Shown piece after piece: positions 59,101 to 64,000 of a stretch of 64,000 bases of DNA. The notes under the pieces were generated by a model that was not told the origin of the DNA, did no database searches, and saw only the letters and a program-made list of their open reading frames with translations. This DNA comes from Plasmopara viticola (taxonomy: Eukaryota; Oomycota; Peronosporomycetes; Peronosporales; Peronosporaceae). The stretch covers positions 868,001-932,000 of the forward strand of contig MBPM02000021.1 of assembly GCA_001695595.3 (NCBI GenBank). The letters are read 5' to 3'. Both the position numbers and the translations under genes were made by a program. The first letter of the stretch is position 1, and every line of letters starts with the position of its first letter.

Positions 59101-62100
59101 AAGTGCTGAGATCATGTACGGCAGTGGATACGCGCTTTCTAACATTCTGGACGTGCGCAGACGCAATAGAGCAACAACAAAGCTTACATTCGCTCTTTTG
59201 AAGTGCTGAGATAATGTACGGCCATAGATACGTCTTTTCTATCATTTTAGACGTGCGCATACGCAATATAGCCACAACAAATCGTATTTTCGCCCTTGTG
59301 AAGTGCTGAGATCATCTACGGCCATAAATACGTCCTTTCTATCATCCATGACGTGCTCAGACGCGATAGAGCCACAACTATGCTTACATTCGCTCTTGTG
59401 AAGTGCTGAGATCATGAACGGCCATGGATACGTCCCTTCTATCATTCTAGACGTGAGCAGACGCGTTAGAGCCACAACAAAGCTTACAGTCGCTTTTTTG
59501 ATGTGCTGAGATTATGTACGGCCATCGATATGGCCTTCTTATCATTCTGGACGTGCGCAGACGCAATAGAGCCACAACAAATGGTATATTCGATCTTGTG
59601 AAGTGCCGAGATCATGTACGGCCGTGGATACGTCCTTTGCATCATTCTTGACGTGTGTAGAGACAATAGAGCCACAACAAAGCTTACATTCGCTTGTTTG
59701 AAGTGCTGAGATAATGTACGGCCATAAATACGTCCTTTCTACCATTCTAGACGTGCGCAGACGCGATAGAGCCACAACAAAGCGTACATTAGCACTTGTA
59801 AAGTGCTGAGATCATGTACGGCCATAAATACGACCTTTCTGTCATTCTAGACGTGCGCAGACGCAATAGAGCCACAACAAATCGTATATTTGCTTTTTTG
59901 AAGTGCTCAGATCATGTACGGCCATGGATACGTCTTTTCTATCATTCTAGACGTGCGCAGACGCAATAGAGACACAACAAAGCGTATATTTGGTCTTGTG
60001 AAGTGCTGAGATCATGTACGGCAGTGGATACGCGCTTTCTAACATTCAGGACGTGCGCAGACGCAATAGAGCAACAACAAAGCTTACATTCGCTCTTTTG
60101 AAGCGCTGAGATAATGTACGGCCATTGATACGTCTTTTCGATCATTTTAGACGTGCGCATACGCAATATAGCCACAACAAATCGTATTTTCGCCCTTGTG
60201 AAGTGCTGAGATCATCTACGGCCATAAATACGTCCTTTCTATCATCCATGACGTGCTCAGACGCGATAGAGCCACAACTATGCTTACATTCGCTCTTGTG
60301 AAGTGCTGAGATCATGAACGGCCATGGATACGTCCCTTCTATCATTCTAGACGTGAGCAGACGCGTTAGAGCCACAACAAAGCTTACAGTCGCTTTTTTG
60401 ATGTGCTGAGATATGTACGGCCATCGATATGGCCTTCTTATCATTCTGGACGTGCGCAGACGCAATAGAGTCACAACAAATCGTATATTCGATCTTGTGA
60501 AGTGCCGAGATCATGTACGGCCATGGATACGTCCTTTGCATCATTCTTGACGTGTGCAGAGACAATAGAGCCACAACAAAGCTTACATTCGCTTGTTTGA
60601 AGTGCTGAGATAATGTACGGCCATAAATACGTCCTTTCTATCATTCTAGACGTGCGCAGACGCGATAGAGCCACAACAAAGCGTATATTAGCACTTGTAA
60701 AGTGCTGAGATCATGTACGGCCATAAATACGACCTTTCTGTCATTCTAGACGTGCGCAGACGCAATAGAGTCACAACTAAGCGTATATTCGCTAGTTTGA
60801 AGTGCTGAGATGATGTACGGCCATAAATACGTCCTTTCTATCATTCTATACGTGCGCAGACGCGAAAGAGCCACAACAAAGCGTATATTAGCACTTGTAA
60901 AGTGCTGAGATCATGTACGGCCATAAATACGACCTTTCTGTCATTCTAGACGTGCGCAGACGCAATAGAGTCTAAGCGTATATTCGCTAGTTTGAAGTGC
61001 TGAGATGATGTACGGCCATGGATACGCCCTTTCTATCATTCTAGACGTGCGCTGACGCAATAGAGCAACAACAAAGCTTACATTCGCTTGTTTGAAGTGC
61101 TCAGATCATGTACGGCCATAAATACGTCCTTTCTACCATTCTAGACGTGCGCAGACGCGATAGAGCCACAACAAAGCGTACATTAGCACTTGTAAAGTGC
61201 TGAGATCATGTACGGCCATAAATACGACCTTTCTGTCATTCTAGACGTGCGCAGACGCAATAGAGCCACAACAAATCGTATATTTGCTTTTTTGAAGTGC
61301 TCAGATCATGTACGGCCATGGATACGCCCTTTCTATAATTCTGGACGTGTGCAGACGCAATAGAGCCACAACAAAGCGTATATTTGCTTTTTTGAAGTGC
61401 TGAGATGATGTACGACCATGGATACGCCCTTTCTATCATTCTAGACGTGCGCAGACGCAATAGAGCAACAACAAAGCTTACATTCGCTTGTTTGAAGTGC
61501 TCAGATCATGTACGGCCTTAAATACGTCCTTTCTATCATTCTAGACGTGCGCAGACGCAATAGAGACACAACAAAGCGTATATTTGGTCTTGTGAAGTGC
61601 TGAGATCATGTACGGCAGTGGATACGCGCTTTCTAACATTCTGGACGTGCGCACACGCAATAGAGCAACAACAAAGCTTACATTCGCTCTTTTGAAGTGC
61701 TGAGATAATGTACGGCCATAGATATGTCTTTTCTATCATTTTAGACGTGCGCATACGCAATATAGCCACAACAAATCGTATTTTTGCCCTTGTGAAGTGC
61801 TGAGATCATCTACGGCCATAAATACGTCCTTTCTATCATCCATGACGTGCTCAGACGCGATAGAGCCACAACTATGCTTACATTCGCTCTTGTGAAGTGC
61901 TGAGATCATGAACGGTCATGGATACGTCCCTTCTATCATTCTAGACGTGAGCAGACGCGTTAGAGCCACAACAAAGCTTACAGTCGCTTTTTTGATGTGC
62001 TGAGATTATGTACGGCCATCGATATGGCCTTCTTATCATTCTGGACGTGAGCAGACGCAATAGAGCCACAACAAATGGTATATTCGATCTTGTGAAGTGC

Positions 62101-64000
62101 CGAGATCATGTACGGCCATGGATACGTCCTTTGCATCATTCTTGACGTGTGCAGAGACAATAGAGCCACAACAAAGCTTACATTCGCTTGTTTGAAGTGC
62201 TGAGAGAATGTACGGCCATAAATACGTCCTTTCTATCATTCTATACGTGCGCAGACGCGATAGAGCCACAACAAAGCGTATATTAGCACTTGTAAAGTGC
62301 TGAGATCATGTACGGCCATAAATACGACCTTTCCGTCATTCTAGACGTGCGCAGACGCAATAGAGTCACAACTAAGCGTATATTCGCTAGTTTGAAGTGC
62401 TGAGATGATGTACGGCCATAAATACGTCCTTTCTATCATTCTAGACGTGCGCAGACGCAATAGAGCCACAACAAATCGTATATTCGATCTTGTGAAGTGC
62501 CGAGATCATGTACGGCCATGGATACGTCCTTTGCATCATTCTTGACGTGTGCAGAGACATTAGAGCCACAACAAAGCTTACATTCGCTTGTTTGAAGTGC
62601 TGAGATAATGTACGGCCATAAATACGTCCTTTCTATCATTCTAGACGTGCGCAGACGCGATAGAGCCACAACAAAGCGTATATTAGCACTTGTAAAGTGC
62701 TGAGATCATGTACGGCCATAAATACGACCTTTCTGTCATTCTAGACGTGCGCAGACGCAATAGAGTCACAACTAAGCGTATATTCGCTAGTTTGAAGTGC
62801 TGAGATGATGTACGGCCATAGATACGCCCTTTCTATCATTCTAGACGTGTGCAGACGCAATAGAGCCACAACAAAGCGTATATTTGCTTTTTTGAAGTGC
62901 TCAGATCATATACGGCCATGGATACGTCCTTTCTATCATTCTTGACGTGTGCAGAGACAATAGAGCCACAACAAAGCTTACATTCGCTTGTTTGAAGTGC
63001 TGAGATAATGTACGGCCATAAATACGTCCTTTCTATCATTCTAGACGTGCGCATACGCGATAGAGCCACAACAAAGCGTATATTAGCACTTGTAAAGTGC
63101 TGAGATCATGTACGGCCATAAATACGACCTTTCTGTCATTCTAGACGTGCGCAGACGCAAAAGAGTCACAACTAAGCGTATATTCGCTAGTTTGAAGTGA
63201 TGAGATGATGTACGGCCATGGATACGCCCTTTCTATCATTCTAGACGTGCGCAGACGCAATAGAGCCACAACAAAGCTAACATTCGCTTGTTTGAAGTGC
63301 TCAGATCATGTACGGCCATAAATACGTCCTTTCTATCATTCTCGACGTGCGCAGACGCAATAGAGACACAACAAAGCGTATATTTGGTCTTGTGAAGTGC
63401 TGAGATCATGTACGGCAGTGGATACGCGCTTTCTAACATTCTGGACGTGCGCAGACGCAATAGAGCAACAACAAAGCTTACATTCGCTCTTTTAAAGTGC
63501 TGAGATAATGTACGGCCATAGATACGTCTTTTCTATCATTTTAGACGTGCGCATACGCAATATAGCCACAACAAATCGTATTTTCGCCCTTGTGAAGTGC
63601 TGAGATCATCTACGGCCATAAATACGTCCTTTCTATCATCCATGACGTGCGCAGACGCGATAGAGCCACAACTATGCTTACATTCGCTCTTGTGAAGTGC
63701 TGAGATCATGAACGGCCATGGATACGTCCCTTCTATCATTCTAGACGTGAGCAGACGCGTTAGAGCCACAACAAAGCTTACAGTCGCTTTTTTGATGTGC
63801 TGAGATTATGTACGGCCATCGATATGGCCTTCTTATCATTCTGAACGTGCGCAGACGCAATAGAGCCACAACAAATGGTATATTCGATCTTGTGAAGTGC
63901 CGAGATCATGTACGGCCATGGATACGTCCTTTGCATCATTCTTGACGTGTGCAGAGACATTAGAGCCACAACAAAGCTTACATTCGCTTGTTTGAAGTGC
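56160..64000. repeat. Higher-order repeats of 900, 1195, 1195, 900, 1594 and 1800 bp
   Basis: The marker monomer ACGTGAGCAGACGCGTTAG occurs at 56161, 57061, 58256, 59451, 60351, 61945 and 63745. The 1195-bp units are 12 monomers including one 95-bp monomer with a 5-bp deletion (near 57681 and 58873; also near 60967 in the 1594-bp unit). Private variants shared by 56252-56885 and 59542-60175 show a further super-period of 3290 bp (900+1195+1195). Confidence 0.88.

Larger units (their letters stand above)
20604..64000. repeat. Giant 100-bp tandem satellite array (more than 43 kb, open at the right edge)
   Basis: Everything from about 20604 to the window end is head-to-tail copies of one 100-bp monomer, about 430 copies. 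Landmarks in monomer order are TCTAGACGTGCGCAGACGC, then AATAGAGCCACAAC, then AAGCGTATATTCGCT, then GTGAAGTGCTGAGATCATG, then TACGGCCATGGATACGTCC, then TTTCTATCATT. Orientation never changes. Length variants are about 99 bp (one base lost in GTGCTGAG), about 104 bp (ATATATTTTTGCTC), 95 bp (GAGTCTAAGCG) and a few broken fragments. No spacers, no transposase or reverse-transcriptase ORF and no inserted unique sequence were seen. Open frames of up to 141 codons on the minus strand recur only because monomers recur. The first monomers at the left edge are the most diverged, as expected at a satellite border. The biological role is not readable from sequence. Confidence 0.97.

Noticed and set aside
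20604..64000. Dozens of minus- and plus-strand ORFs of 60-141 codons inside the array
   Set aside because: They repeat with the satellite: a 100-bp monomer returns to frame every 300 bp, so three frames of the same monomer are read in turn. Starts and stops depend on single-base monomer variants, and nothing resembles a domain.
20604..64000. CRISPR array
   Set aside because: Repeats are contiguous 100-bp units with no unique spacers, no cas genes are near, and the context is eukaryotic.
20604..64000. Tandem 5S rRNA or tRNA genes
   Set aside because: TACGGCCAT recalls the start of 5S rRNA, but the rest of the monomer does not match 5S internal control regions, and no tRNA A and B boxes or cloverleaf were seen.
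20604..64000. CENP-B box or telomeric repeat in the monomer
   Set aside because: ATTCGCTCTTGTGAAG shares only the TTCG start with the CENP-B box consensus and lacks the CGGG part. No TTAGGG-type repeat occurs.
20604..64000. Mobile element or retrotransposon origin of the repeats
   Set aside because: No terminal inverted repeats, LTRs, target-site duplications, transposase or reverse-transcriptase frames were visible in the array.

Overview
The window looks like nuclear DNA from a flagellated, gene-compact eukaryote, most likely an oomycete of the Peronosporales type. This is inference. The basis is four intronless genes packed with short spacers, one of them a 15-kb uninterrupted axonemal dynein heavy chain, and matches to the oomycete initiator YCAYTYY close to two start codons. 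No sequence comparison was possible, so the species is open.

Positions 1-19735 are ordinary gene space. A CWC22-type splicing factor (104-2224, +) converges on a 5000-residue axonemal dynein heavy chain (2754-17756, -). The dynein is divergent from a Cu/Zn-superoxide-dismutase-fold protein (18050-18517, +) across a 293-bp spacer. That SOD-like protein converges on a coiled-coil protein of unknown role (18668-19735, -). The SOD-like protein keeps the scaffold but lacks most metal ligands, the disulfide cysteines and the active-site arginine, so it reads as a pseudoenzyme. The four genes have no evident shared pathway; this is housekeeping and flagellar gene space.

Positions 19736-20603 are a transition zone with no convincing gene. 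It holds a possibly decayed cysteine-containing coding remnant in which a 16-bp direct repeat encodes the same peptide twice in different frames.

From about 20604 to the end of the window (over 43 kb, roughly 430 copies, continuing past the right edge) everything is one tandem satellite with a 100-bp monomer. The left two-thirds (20.6-49 kb) is a mosaic of diverged monomers of about 95-104 bp, joined by long-range duplications at offsets of about 1.9, 4.0, 5.13, 6.58, 13.54 and 20.12 kb. The right third (49-64 kb) is in almost perfect 100-bp register and shows nested higher-order repeats. A marker monomer there recurs at 1900-600-600-1900-600-600-900-1195-1195-900-1594-1800 bp. The array is the most unusual content of the window; possible roles (centromeric, heterochromatic or other) cannot be decided from sequence alone. 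The many short open frames inside it are by-products of the repeat and are not annotated as genes.
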